From assembly GCA_021647745.1 (NCBI GenBank), contig JAKIUB010000004.1:56250-120249 (forward strand): a DNA stretch of 64,000 nucleotides. The letters run 5' to 3'. The position numbers and the translations under genes are program-made. The notes below the pieces were generated by a model. That model searched no databases, had not been told where the DNA came from, and worked only from the letters and a program-made list of their open reading frames with translations. Numbering within the stretch: the first letter of the stretch is position 1; each line of letters starts with the position of its first letter. Shown here in pieces: positions 1 through 7,799 of the stretch. Source of the stretch: Paracoccaceae bacterium. Lineage in GTDB: Bacteria; Pseudomonadota; Alphaproteobacteria; Rhodobacterales; Rhodobacteraceae.

Positions 1-2
1 AT

Positions 3-470
3 TACCCCGATGTCGAGCTTAGCCACATGTATGCCGATAATTGTGCCATGCAGCTGGTGCGCACCCCCAAGCAATTCGATGTCATTGTCACCGATAATCT
101 GTTTGGCGATATCCTGTCGGACTGCGCCGCCATGCTCACCGGCTCGCTTGGTATGCTGCCTTCGGCCAGCCTCGGGGTGCCGATGGCAAATGGTCGGCCC
201 AAGGCGATGTATGAGCCGGTTCACGGCTCGGCCCCCGATATCTCGGGGCAAGGACTGGCCAACCCCTCGGCCTGTATCCTGAGCTTTGCCATGGCGCTAC
301 GCTATTCATTTAATCAAGGCGCAGAGGCCGACCGGCTGGAAGCCGCTGTTGAAAGCGTGCTGGCCAGCGGCACCCGCACGGCTGATTTGATGCAAAAAGG
401 CGCGGGGAAACCGGCCTCGACCAGCCAAATGGGCGATGCGATTCTCAAAGCCCTCGACAGCAGCCTCTAA
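3..470 (+). CDS. leuB: 3-isopropylmalate dehydrogenase LeuB, C-terminal part
   Basis: The open frame runs in from the left edge, so only the last 155 residues are present. LeuB oxidatively decarboxylates 3-isopropylmalate in cytosolic leucine biosynthesis. The segment VELSHMYADNCAMQLV, the following FDVIVTDNLFGDILSD and the run EPVHGSAPDISGQG are the Mg2+/substrate- and NAD-binding hallmarks of the isopropylmalate/isocitrate dehydrogenase family. The early Tyr-Ala-Asp-Asn spacing and the EPVHGSAPDI loop fit LeuB better than isocitrate dehydrogenase. The stop codon shares one base with the start of the following acetyltransferase (TAATG), so the two are probably co-translated. Confidence 0.95.
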   Translation, partial: YPDVELSHMYADNCAMQLVRTPKQFDVIVTDNLFGDILSDCAAMLTGSLGMLPSASLGVPMANGRPKAMYEPVHGSAPDISGQGLANPSACILSFAMALRYSFNQGAEADRLEAAVESVLASGTRTADLMQKGAGKPASTSQMGDAILKALDSSL

Positions 471-1063
471 TGGCGCTGACCATCACCGCCGGCGTTTTGC
501 CCGAGCATCACCATGATGCCGCCCGCCTTTACTGGCAGGCCTTCGGGCAAAAACTCGGGAAAGTGATGGGGCCGGAAAGGCGCGCGCTCGGCTTTTTTGA
601 AGCAACACTGAACCCTGCGGCTATTATCAGCGCAGTGGAAGATGGGCAGCTTATCGGCATTGCCGCCTACAAGCTCGGCGATAGCGGCTTTAGCCAAAGC
701 GGTGCCGGAGATATATTTCGGCATTACGGGGTCGGCACAATATGGCGGCTACCGCTTTTGGCAATGCTCGAGCGCAGCGCCCCTGACGACACCTTGCAGA
801 TGGACGGGATTTGTGTCGATACTACAGGGCGTGGCAAGGGGGTGGGCACCGCATTGCTCAACGCAATTGTCGAGACCGCACGGGCGAAGGGGCTGGCCAA
901 GGTCACGCTGGATGTGATTGACAGCAACCCCCGCGCCCGCGTGCTTTACGAGCGCTTCGGCTTTGAAAAAACCGCAACAGAAACCCTCGGTCCCTTGCGC
1001 CATATTTTCGGGTTTTCATCCGCTGATAAAATGGTTTTGACTCTGGCCAAGCCCCTCAGCTAG
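470..1063 (+). CDS. GNAT family N-acetyltransferase
   Basis: This 197-residue protein carries the acetyl-CoA pyrophosphate loop RGKGVG at residues 121-126. It is preceded by a beta strand (DGICVD) and followed by the helix and strand LAKVTLDVIDSNPRARVLYERFGF typical of the second half of the GNAT fold. It should transfer an acetyl group from acetyl-CoA to an amine, but the acceptor cannot be read from the sequence. It begins on the last base of the leuB stop codon, so expression is probably coupled to leuB. The gene downstream lies on the opposite strand. Confidence 0.85.
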   Translation: MALTITAGVLPEHHHDAARLYWQAFGQKLGKVMGPERRALGFFEATLNPAAIISAVEDGQLIGIAAYKLGDSGFSQSGAGDIFRHYGVGTIWRLPLLAMLERSAPDDTLQMDGICVDTTGRGKGVGTALLNAIVETARAKGLAKVTLDVIDSNPRARVLYERFGFEKTATETLGPLRHIFGFSSADKMVLTLAKPLS

Positions 1064-1069
1064 CCACGG

Positions 1070-1711
1070 TTACTTATTCTTCCTGAAAAACCGTCTGTTT
1101 GTTTTTACAAATTGCTCGATCAACCGCGCCAACCCGCCAAAGCGCTTGCCCCGTTGATAATAATAGCCTGCCATGGCCCCAATAGCCGCGCCGAATGTGC
1201 CGACAATCAGGTCCCACATGGTATCTTCCAGCCCAGATTTTTGCATGTTGCTTGCAAACATACTGTCCATAGCAAATTCAAAAACCTCCCATAGCGCCCC
1301 GATACTCAAAGCAATGCTAAACGCAAGAAAAGCCAGCGCCAGCGGCGGCGCGGCAAAACGGTCCCCGTCAAAAAGCATAAAGACCAGCACATAGCCGACC
1401 AGCCCCAGCCCGATCGCGGAGCCGCTGTGCAACACCACATCCCACCACCAGAACCTCTCGTAAAACCCCCCGACTTCGCCTAAAAACAGGGACGCAAAAA
1501 GAAAGATTACGATCAGCGCTGCGAAGACCATCGGCAGCCGGATACCAAAACGCCTTTCAAACAGCACCGGCAAAAATGTCAGACCAAGTGTGAAGGCCGC
1601 AACAAAAGCCTCGTCCCACTGTCTTAGCCAGAGCGAGATCACGGTCTCGACCCCGAGCGTTGCCCAAATAAGGTAGACAACTATGTTTCGACGGGAGATA
1701 TCTGGCTTCAT
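1070..1711 (-). CDS. YjdF/DUF2238-like integral membrane protein
   Basis: The 213-residue product has about six hydrophobic segments. The conserved-looking polar residues are embedded in them: WDVVLHSGSAIGLGL near residue 110, GALWEVFEFAMD near residue 157, and LEDTMWDLIVGTFGAA near residue 180. This pattern of Asp/His, two Glu and Asp inside membrane helices resembles the YjdF/DUF2238 family, whose activity is unknown to me. A basic C-terminal tail (FVKTNRRFFRKNK) should face the cytoplasm. A GGAG ribosome site lies just upstream of the chosen ATG. It stands alone, convergent with the GNAT gene. Confidence 0.6.
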   Translation of the reverse strand: MKPDISRRNIVVYLIWATLGVETVISLWLRQWDEAFVAAFTLGLTFLPVLFERRFGIRLPMVFAALIVIFLFASLFLGEVGGFYERFWWWDVVLHSGSAIGLGLVGYVLVFMLFDGDRFAAPPLALAFLAFSIALSIGALWEVFEFAMDSMFASNMQKSGLEDTMWDLIVGTFGAAIGAMAGYYYQRGKRFGGLARLIEQFVKTNRRFFRKNK

Positions 1712-1820
1712 GCGGGTGGTCTCCTCAGGTTAAAGATAAGCGCTGGCCACAGGGCAAACAAGCCGCCCTGCTTCAAAAAGGAACGGCTCATCCCTATATA
1801 TTCAAAAACAGGAGAGATTT

Positions 1821-2513
1821 ATGATTCGTGTTGCCAGCTACAATATACATAAAAGTGTCGGGCCGGACTTTCGCCGCGATCCGGCGCGGGTGCTGGATGT
1901 GGTGGCCGATATCGGGGCCGATGTGGTCGCCTTACAGGAGGTAGACCACCGCTTTGGCCAGCGCAAAAGCACCCTGCCCACGGCCCTGCTCACCAAAAAA
2001 ACCGGCCTGGTGCCGGTAGACCTGACAAAGCGGCCGCATAGTCTGGGCTGGCACGGAAACGCAATACTGGTCCGCGAAGGCACCAAAATACAAGAGCGCC
2101 ATATGCTGGATCTTCCGGGGCTGGAGCCGCGCGGCGCGGTGATCGCTGATCTGGAAATGGCCGATACCGCGCTCAGGGTTGTCGGTGTGCATTTGGCGCT
2201 ACTGCGGCGAGACCGGCGGGCGCAAAGCCTGGCCCTCGCCCGGTTTTTGATCAGCCTGCCCCCGATGCCAACCCTGATCATGGGTGATTTTAACGAGTGG
2301 AGCCGGCAAGCGCAAAATCTCTCGGCCCTGAGGCCGGATTACGATATCCACACCCCCGGCCTGTCTTTTCCGGCCCGGCGCCCGGTTGTCGGACTTGATA
2401 AATTTGCCCTCAGCCGGCATCTGTCCTTTGGTGACAGCGGTGTGCACAGCAGATCAGGGGCCCGCCATGCCTCTGACCATATGCCAATATGGGCCGATAT
2501 TCGCGCTGCCTGA
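1821..2513 (+). CDS. Endonuclease/exonuclease/phosphatase family hydrolase
   Basis: A 230-residue protein with the metal-dependent phosphoesterase fold. It has SYNIHK near residue 6, the catalytic Glu in LQEVD (E40), MGDFNEW with Asp156/Asn158, and the C-terminal SDHMP with Asp219/His220. These are the residues that hold Mg2+ and attack the phosphodiester in the DNase I/exonuclease III/sphingomyelinase superfamily. No signal peptide is evident, so it is probably cytosolic. Substrate could be nucleic acid, a phospholipid head group or an inositol phosphate. The start is supported by AGGAGA upstream. The gene is monocistronic. Confidence 0.8.
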   Translation: MIRVASYNIHKSVGPDFRRDPARVLDVVADIGADVVALQEVDHRFGQRKSTLPTALLTKKTGLVPVDLTKRPHSLGWHGNAILVREGTKIQERHMLDLPGLEPRGAVIADLEMADTALRVVGVHLALLRRDRRAQSLALARFLISLPPMPTLIMGDFNEWSRQAQNLSALRPDYDIHTPGLSFPARRPVVGLDKFALSRHLSFGDSGVHSRSGARHASDHMPIWADIRAA

Positions 2514-2745
2514 TCAGGGCAAAATTTGGCAATCGCCTCCACTTACCTAGTCGCTGCCTTGACTATCTTTGATGCTTTTTCGCCAAAGCTTTCATCATTG
2601 GAAAGATCGGTTGTTCCCGGATCAAAGCTCTGGAATTTTACAAAACCACTCCAGAGTTCTGGGCCAATACCCCCAGTTTATAAGAGAACCGGAAAACAGA
2701 CATAATTTGCATACATACCCATCAAATCACACCTTTTGATTGCAT

Positions 2746-3342
2746 TCACACCAAGGCATTCGCTAACATCCAAACATCATATCGGGTCGATTTTCCAGAT
2801 ATCGTGTGGCTGGGCGCGGGCAGGCCTGCTAGCCCCTTGGCTTTGCGCGGCCATTTCAGCACCACCCGTTTTCGGGCGCTTTCCAATGCCACTTTCATCA
2901 GCTCCAGCGCGTCCGGGTCTTCGCCAACAACCGCGCGCAGCTGTCGCATATCCTGTTTGACCAATGCCGAATTCCCGCGTGGGGGATGCATCGGGTCCAC
3001 CAGCACTACATCGGGCAGTAACCCGGGCAGCAGGTCTTTTGCGTCGCCGAAAAGCAGATCCATTCGCGCCACGATCTCCGCCACATTACTGGCCTTTGCT
3101 TTTTCCAGCGCAGTAGCCAGCAAGGCATGAACCCGCGCCGAGCGCTCTATCAATGTCACCCGCGCCCCGAGCGAGGCCAGTAAAAAAGCATCTCGCCCCA
3201 GCCCTGCCGTGGCATCGACCACATGGGGCATTGCTCCGTTTTTCAGGCCCACAGCCTTTGGCAGATCCTGCCCACGCCCCCCGCCGAACCGCAAGCGATG
3301 CGCGATAGCACCACTGGTAAAATCTATCTCCAGATCAGCCAT
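2746..3342 (-). CDS. rsmJ: 16S rRNA (guanine1516-N2)-methyltransferase RsmJ
   Basis: The protein has the class I SAM-binding loop DATAGLGRD and the catalytic-type motif DPMHP, followed by the RsmJ-specific tract RVVLKWPRKAKGL. RsmJ methylates G1516 of 16S rRNA. At about 198 residues it is shorter than enterobacterial RsmJ (about 250) because the N-terminal extension is missing, which seems common in alphaproteobacteria. An alternative start two codons earlier (3348) exists. Either start overlaps the end of the upstream DUF188 gene, so the pair is probably translated together. Confidence 0.85.
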   Translation of the reverse strand: MADLEIDFTSGAIAHRLRFGGGRGQDLPKAVGLKNGAMPHVVDATAGLGRDAFLLASLGARVTLIERSARVHALLATALEKAKASNVAEIVARMDLLFGDAKDLLPGLLPDVVLVDPMHPPRGNSALVKQDMRQLRAVVGEDPDALELMKVALESARKRVVLKWPRKAKGLAGLPAPSHTISGKSTRYDVWMLANALV

Positions 3343-3793
3343 TTTCACGCTTAGCCAATTGCACCTCGCGCTCGAGTATATTCAAAAAATTAGAACGGTC
3401 CGCCTTGGAAAAGAGCTTGCCGCGCCCCTGATGAAACGGGTCAGCCGCGCGCATATCATTCATCAGGTCGCGCATGGCAAGCTGGTTGCCGATATTGGCT
3501 TTGGTAAAAGCATCGCCATTATGGCGCAGCGCCCGCCCGCCGGCCTCCAGACATTGGGCCGCAAGCGGGATATCTCCGGTAATACAGATATCCCCCCTCC
3601 CGATACGATCTGCGATCCACATATCCGCAACATCCGGCCCGTCATCCACTACTACGATATCAACCAGCGGGTGGGGGTTTGGTCGCAAACCCCCGTTGGA
3701 AACAATATATACCCTCAGCTTATGCCGGTCCGCCACCCGCAGGGTCTCTTCCTTGACAGGGCAGGCATCGGCGTCGATATAAATAGTCGTCAT
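3335..3793 (-). CDS. YaiI/YqxD family protein (DUF188)
   Basis: The 152-residue length matches E. coli YaiI. The opening YIDADACPVK, then VDDGPDVADMWIADR and GDICITGDIPLAAQCLEAG, give the conserved Asp cluster of this PIN-like family, so a metal-dependent nuclease role is often inferred but not shown. An upstream in-frame ATG (3850) would add 19 poorly conserved residues. The start was placed at MTTIYIDADACP because the family begins there. The 3' end overlaps rsmJ. Confidence 0.85.
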   Translation of the reverse strand: MTTIYIDADACPVKEETLRVADRHKLRVYIVSNGGLRPNPHPLVDIVVVDDGPDVADMWIADRIGRGDICITGDIPLAAQCLEAGGRALRHNGDAFTKANIGNQLAMRDLMNDMRAADPFHQGRGKLFSKADRSNFLNILEREVQLAKRENG

Positions 3794-4005
3794 AGCCCGT
3801 TTAGCTCCAAAAATACATGATACAGTTTTTCTTAAGACTGTTAACAGCAAGATACGGGCGCATCATTACACCGGTTTGACCTCCAAGAGTATAAGAAATA
3901 TTGCCGCTCACCCAAAAGAAACTCCTTAGCCCAGCCAGGCAACCTGGAATTACATTATGATTACCTCCGGTATATTGGGTAATACATTTTCACCGGGAGA
4001 AAGAA

Positions 4006-4659
4006 ATGTCAAAGACAGAACGAATCCTATGATTTTAACGAGCGTTTTGCCTCCAACGCTCAGGCGCGGCTGCTGAAAGACGGCACCTTCCACGACCATA
4101 TGGAGAATTTCTCCGGTAATGTGGATGCCACCGGTGGCCTTGTCACCCTGACGGATTCAAACTGGTTTATGTCTTTTGTAATCGCCTGCCAGCCGCATTT
4201 CCCCAACCAGCCGGATGATGTCAAAGTATTCTGGGGATACGGGCTTTATCCAAACCGCGAGGGAAATTTTGTTAAGAAAAAGATGTCCGAGTGCACCGGC
4301 GAGGAAATGCTGCAAGAGCTTTGGGGCCATCTGAAGCTAAACGACATGATGGATCTGATCATGGCCTCTGGCAAGATCAATTGTATTCCTGTCGCCATGC
4401 CGTTTGTCGATAGTCTTTTCATGCCGCGCACCCTTGGTGACCGCCCCGACGTCTTGCCAAAAGGCAGCACCAATTTTGCCTTCCTCGGGCAATTTGCCGA
4501 GGTGCCGGATGATTGTGTATTCACCGTGGAATATCGGTTCGCTGCGCGCAGGAGGCGGTGTTCAACCTGTTTGACGCCGGCCGCGAGGTGATGCCGATCT
4601 ACGATTCCATCCACATGCCTTCGGTGCTGATCAAAGCGGCAAAAGCGACCGGCAAGTAA
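4006..4659 (+). pseudogene. Oleate hydratase (MCRA family) remnant
   Basis: The frame from about 4022 to 4545 reads as the C-terminal third of an FAD-dependent oleate hydratase. Recognisable parts are ENFSGNVDATGGLVTLTDSN, WGYGLYPNREGNFVKKKMSE, CTGEEML, GDRPDVLPKGSTNFAFLGQF and EVPDDCVFTVEY. After VEY the frame changes by one base near 4540 and continues as AQEAVFNLFDAGREVMP to a stop at 4657-4659. The N-terminal FAD-binding two thirds of this normally 550-650 residue enzyme are absent. A plausible original start (ATG 4006 after GGGAG) opens only eight codons before a stop. So it has a large deletion plus a frameshift and should be inactive. Confidence 0.85.
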
Positions 4660-4712
4660 GCAACCATAGGCTGCCGGTCCCCGATCAGGTTGGCAGCCTG
4701 CTATTTATCAGA

Positions 4713-5444
4713 CTATTCGAGGGCGTTTCGGACCAAGGCAGCGGCGCAATCTGCCGCTGCCTTTTGCGCAAGCAGTGTGGTCAGCCTCGGGCCACCTTCA
4801 ACCGCCGAAGCAATAGAAACCACATTCTGGTGGCTGCCGCTACAGGTGCCCGATGCCAGCACGGTGCCGGTCTCGATATCCACAATATTCAGTTCTGCAC
4901 TCACAACCACCCGAAAGGCCTCGTCAAACAAACCAAGGTTGCGGCCCGTGCTATCGGCATAGTATTCCAGAGCCACCACATCAATAATCACGCCATTCAG
5001 CCCCCGCCGCCGGGCCAACTCGACAACTTTTGTCCCGCGCTCCACACTCCCGGTTTCGCGCACTGATCCGGCATAAAACTCCCTTATATTGGCACGTGCC
5101 CGATAGCGCGAAATAAGATAATCCGCGATTGTATTCTCGATAATCATCCCCGGATCGACATTTTGCGGCGTTGGCACCTCGCCGATGCGCGACCGCGCCC
5201 GCTCATCCGCGTTGATTGTCGCCGTAACGGCCTTACCGATCAAAAATCCGGCGATACCTCCGCCCAAGCCGCCACCATCGCTCTGCGCAATCCGGCGCGC
5301 AAAGGGTGGTGCGCGCTCTGCTGTGCGTGATAATGGCTGGCCTTCAAGCAGGGTCAGATCCACGTTCGGCCCCTGCTTGCCGATATTCGCGCAGGCCATA
5401 ACGGGGAGCAGCGCCAGCAAAAGACCTATATTCCGTAGCTTCAT
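4713..5444 (-). CDS. Putative CsgG-like/outer-membrane lipoprotein
   Basis: The 243-residue product starts with a lipoprotein signal (MKLRNIGLLLALLPVMAC) whose lipobox PVMAC predicts lipidation at Cys18. A glycine-rich segment (DGGGLGGGIAGFLIGKAV) follows, then a soluble domain with VERGTKVVELARRRGL, VVSAELNIVDIETG and TVLASGTCSG. The latter resembles the variable-lipoprotein/CsgG-type fold in which an envelope lipoprotein binds assembly partners, but I do not recognise a named family. An upstream in-frame ATG at 5498 would place a hydrophilic 18-residue stretch before the signal and is unlikely. No partner gene is adjacent. Confidence 0.6.
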   Translation of the reverse strand: MKLRNIGLLLALLPVMACANIGKQGPNVDLTLLEGQPLSRTAERAPPFARRIAQSDGGGLGGGIAGFLIGKAVTATINADERARSRIGEVPTPQNVDPGMIIENTIADYLISRYRARANIREFYAGSVRETGSVERGTKVVELARRRGLNGVIIDVVALEYYADSTGRNLGLFDEAFRVVVSAELNIVDIETGTVLASGTCSGSHQNVVSIASAVEGGPRLTTLLAQKAAADCAAALVRNALE

Positions 5445-5531
5445 CTTCAAACCCCGCCCGTAATTATATTTAATTCGGGCCATTATACGCTGCAGCAAAA
5501 CCTCCGTCCAGCACCGGCGCCAGTGTATATT

Positions 5532-6416
5532 TTACCGCTTTCGGGTGTTTGGGTGCAGTGATTTACCGAGAATATGCTCGTCCGCCCCGATAACATGGCT
5601 GGCCGAGCCAACAATCAGCGGGTCCGGGTCAGGCGCGTTTTCCTTATCTCTGTCCGGATAGGGGATCTGGGACAGAAAATGCCGCATCGTGTTGAGGCGG
5701 GCGCGCTTTTTATCGTTGGATTTGATGATCGTCCACGGAGCATCTGCGGTATCGGTATAGAAAAACATCGCTTCCTTCGCCTCGGTATACTCTTCCCATT
5801 TGTTGAGGCTGGCGCGGTCAATTGGCGAGAGCTTCCACTGCTTCAGCGGGTCCGTCTCGCGAGATTCAAAGCGGCGGCGCTGCTCTTCCTTGGTGACCGA
5901 AAACCAGTATTTGAACAGGTAGATCCCCGAGCGTGTAAACATCCGCTCGAGATCAGGTGTTTCGCGCATGAATTCAAGGTATTCCTGCGGGGTGCAAAAA
6001 TCCATCACCCGCTCCACCCCTGCACGATTATACCACGAGCGGTCAAACAGCACCATTTCACCCTTACTGGGCAGATGCTCGATATAGCGCTGGTAATACC
6101 ATTGCCCGCGCTCGCGATCTGTGGGTTTGTTGAGCGCAACCACCCTGGCAGCGCGCGGGTTCAGGTGCTCGGTAAAGCGCTTGATCGTGCCCCCCTTGCC
6201 GGCGGCATCGCGGCCCTCGAAAAGCAGCACAACCTTGGCGCCCGTATTCTCCACCCATTTCTGAACCTTGAGCAGCTCGACCTGTAAAAGCGCTTTTTGT
6301 TTTTCATAATCCGCAGTTTTTATCTTTTCGGCATAGGGGTATTGCCCTTGCTCGAACCGGCTTAGCGGCGAGGGGTTTCCTTCGAAGACGGCTTTGGTTG
6401 GTGTTGCTTTGCGCAT
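5532..6416 (-). CDS. ppk2: Polyphosphate kinase 2 (PPK2)
   Basis: PPK2 enzymes transfer phosphate between polyphosphate and nucleotides, usually making GTP or ATP from GDP or ADP. The Walker A loop FEGRDAAGKGG is at about residues 66-76, the lid segment NKPTDRERGQWYYQRYIEHL at about 96-115, and the Walker B/active-site segment MVLFDRSWYNRAGVE at 121-135. Length (294) and the single domain fit a class I PPK2. The C-terminal extension HVIGADEHILGKSLHPNTRKR is basic. GGGAGAG precedes the start. Gene order gives no extra clue to substrate preference. Confidence 0.9.
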   Translation of the reverse strand: MRKATPTKAVFEGNPSPLSRFEQGQYPYAEKIKTADYEKQKALLQVELLKVQKWVENTGAKVVLLFEGRDAAGKGGTIKRFTEHLNPRAARVVALNKPTDRERGQWYYQRYIEHLPSKGEMVLFDRSWYNRAGVERVMDFCTPQEYLEFMRETPDLERMFTRSGIYLFKYWFSVTKEEQRRRFESRETDPLKQWKLSPIDRASLNKWEEYTEAKEAMFFYTDTADAPWTIIKSNDKKRARLNTMRHFLSQIPYPDRDKENAPDPDPLIVGSASHVIGADEHILGKSLHPNTRKR

Positions 6417-6483
6417 GGTACTCTCTCCCGTTCTTTTTCGCTATAAATTACGCAGACAATGGTTCAAGTTGCATTGACAGAGG

Positions 6484-6906
6484 TCAATCCCCCCCGACAT
6501 TTTTGCTACGCAGTTTTTTGATATCCCCGCGCCGGGCCTTGCCCTCCAGCCGGCGGCGCTTGGAGGCCAGCGTCGGGCGGGTTTTTACGCGCCGTTTGGG
6601 GCGATGCAGAGCTGCCAACACCAACTCGCGTAGTTTTTCCTCGGCCAGCTCGCGGTTGCGTGCCTGCGTGCGGTGCTTTTCGGCGGTGATGATAATGGCC
6701 CCGCCTGACGTCCAGCGCCAGCCCGCCAGCTTTTTCAGCCGCGTCTTGGCGTCGCTTGGCAGGCTCGGCGAGCGCGCAGCCTCAAAGCGCAGCTCGACTG
6801 CTGTAGAGACCTTATTCACATTCTGCCCGCCCGGACCAGAGGCGCGCACAAAGCTCTCGCTCAACTCCCAGTCTTGCAGGGTGATATGCTCGTTGATGCG
6901 GATCAT
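6484..6906 (-). CDS. arfB: Peptidyl-tRNA hydrolase ArfB (YaeJ-type ribosome rescue)
   Basis: This codon-independent release factor hydrolyses peptidyl-tRNA on ribosomes stalled without a stop codon. The catalytic GGQ loop lies in RASGPGGQNVNKVST (GGQ at 26-28). The C-terminal tail is very basic (KRRVKTRPTLASKRRRLEG), the part that enters the empty mRNA channel in characterised ArfB. The length of 140 residues is standard. Its ATG shares one base with the TGA of the upstream histidine phosphatase (TGATG), so both are read from one transcript. Confidence 0.93.
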   Translation of the reverse strand: MIRINEHITLQDWELSESFVRASGPGGQNVNKVSTAVELRFEAARSPSLPSDAKTRLKKLAGWRWTSGGAIIITAEKHRTQARNRELAEEKLRELVLAALHRPKRRVKTRPTLASKRRRLEGKARRGDIKKLRSKNVGGD

Positions 6907-7568
6907 CAGATATAGGTTTTCATTGCCATACGGTCCGCGTGGTCAAAATGCGGGGTGGCCGAAAACTGGGTCATGTGCAGCCCGTCTGCCCGCACAGAAA
7001 AACGGTGCAGAGAGGTGTGAGCTACCGATACAAACATCTTGCATTTGGCAGGCACATCCAGCCCCAGCGACAGGGTCGCCAATGTCGAAATTACCCCCGT
7101 GGACGTGGTGATCAACACCCTTCCGTCAAGCTTGGCCGCATCTTCCAGCGCGGCGGTGATGCGGGCGCAAAAATCCTCGTAGCGCTCTAATCCATCCACA
7201 ATATCCCCTGCGCGCCATGCAGAAATCAGCTGCGGCACATGGGTAAGAAATTCGGCTTCCGAGGTCGGCCACGGCACGTTGCGGGTTTTTTCCAGACTGG
7301 CGGCCAGCCCGAAATAATCCATCTCGTTCAGGCGATCATCCACCGTGTGCGGGGCCTCCAGCCCCAGCCCGCGCGCGGTTTGCACCTGCCGGTTCAAACT
7401 TCCGGAGATCACATGATCATAGCCATGCGAGGCCCGAATATGCTCGCCCAGCCAGCGCGCCTGCTGCTGGCCCAGCTCTGAAAGGCTATCATAGCTGGCT
7501 TCGGTTTTGGCGCCGGTCTGGGCCTGCCCGTGCCTGATGAGCGTGAGGTCGTGCATTGCGTGCTCCAT
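6906..7568 (-). CDS. Histidine phosphatase family protein
   Basis: The 220-residue product opens with LTLIRHGQAQTG, the RHG motif whose His becomes phosphorylated in the phosphoglycerate mutase/acid phosphatase superfamily. A second catalytic His lies in VAHTSLHRF near the C-terminus, and LGEHIR and RLNEMDYF supply the remaining pocket. The substrate cannot be assigned. The start at 7568 was chosen because GGAGG lies eight bases upstream. Met codons at 7610 and 7556 are alternatives. A strongly structured leader with a small ORF precedes it (7595-7744). arfB follows with a one-base overlap. Confidence 0.8.
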   Translation of the reverse strand: MEHAMHDLTLIRHGQAQTGAKTEASYDSLSELGQQQARWLGEHIRASHGYDHVISGSLNRQVQTARGLGLEAPHTVDDRLNEMDYFGLAASLEKTRNVPWPTSEAEFLTHVPQLISAWRAGDIVDGLERYEDFCARITAALEDAAKLDGRVLITTSTGVISTLATLSLGLDVPAKCKMFVSVAHTSLHRFSVRADGLHMTQFSATPHFDHADRMAMKTYI

Positions 7569-7594
7569 TGGTGAAGCCTCCGCTATACGTGAAA

Positions 7595-7677
7595 GGGCCG
7601 TCGTGATCAATCACGACGGCCCAAACTCGAGTTTGGAGGTGGTCAAAAGCGGGCCACCTGTGCGGGAGTTGCCCCGC
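7595..7677 (-). promoter_or_regulatory. Structured leader with four consecutive stems upstream of the histidine phosphatase gene
   Basis: Read on the minus strand, four self-complementary blocks follow one another. They are GCGGG/CCCGC at 7662-7677, AGGTGG/CCACCT at 7637-7659, a perfect 16-base palindrome CCAAACTCGAGTTTGG at 7621-7636, and 12-13 bp arms GGGCCGTCGTGA at 7595-7622. The last stem is followed by CCCTTTC, a weak terminator-like tail. The first stem overlaps the stop codon of the 18-codon leader ORF. The arrangement is what a translation-sensitive attenuator would look like, but that function is inferred only from the layout. Confidence 0.5.
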
Positions 7678-7733
7678 TAGGTTTTTATCTCCCGCATCTT
7701 TCTGACCATGTTCTCCAATATCCCAATAGACAT
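7677..7733 (-). CDS. Small leader ORF, 18 residues
   Basis: The frame encodes MSIGILENMVRKMREIKT. It is preceded by a full consensus ribosome site AGGAGG (7739-7744), five bases before the ATG, which is stronger than that of most genes in this window. It sits between the queuosine-precursor transporter and the histidine phosphatase, and its stop lies in the first of four stems. There is no transmembrane or signal character, and the peptide is amphipathic with a basic C-terminal half. It may be a leader peptide sensed by the ribosome or a genuine small protein. I know no homologue. Confidence 0.45.
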   Translation of the reverse strand: MSIGILENMVRKMREIKT

Positions 7734-7799
7734 CGGCACCTCCTTTCTCGTGTTTCAGATAGGGAGAGCTTAGCGCCAAGCCGGCTAAACGCAAATAAA

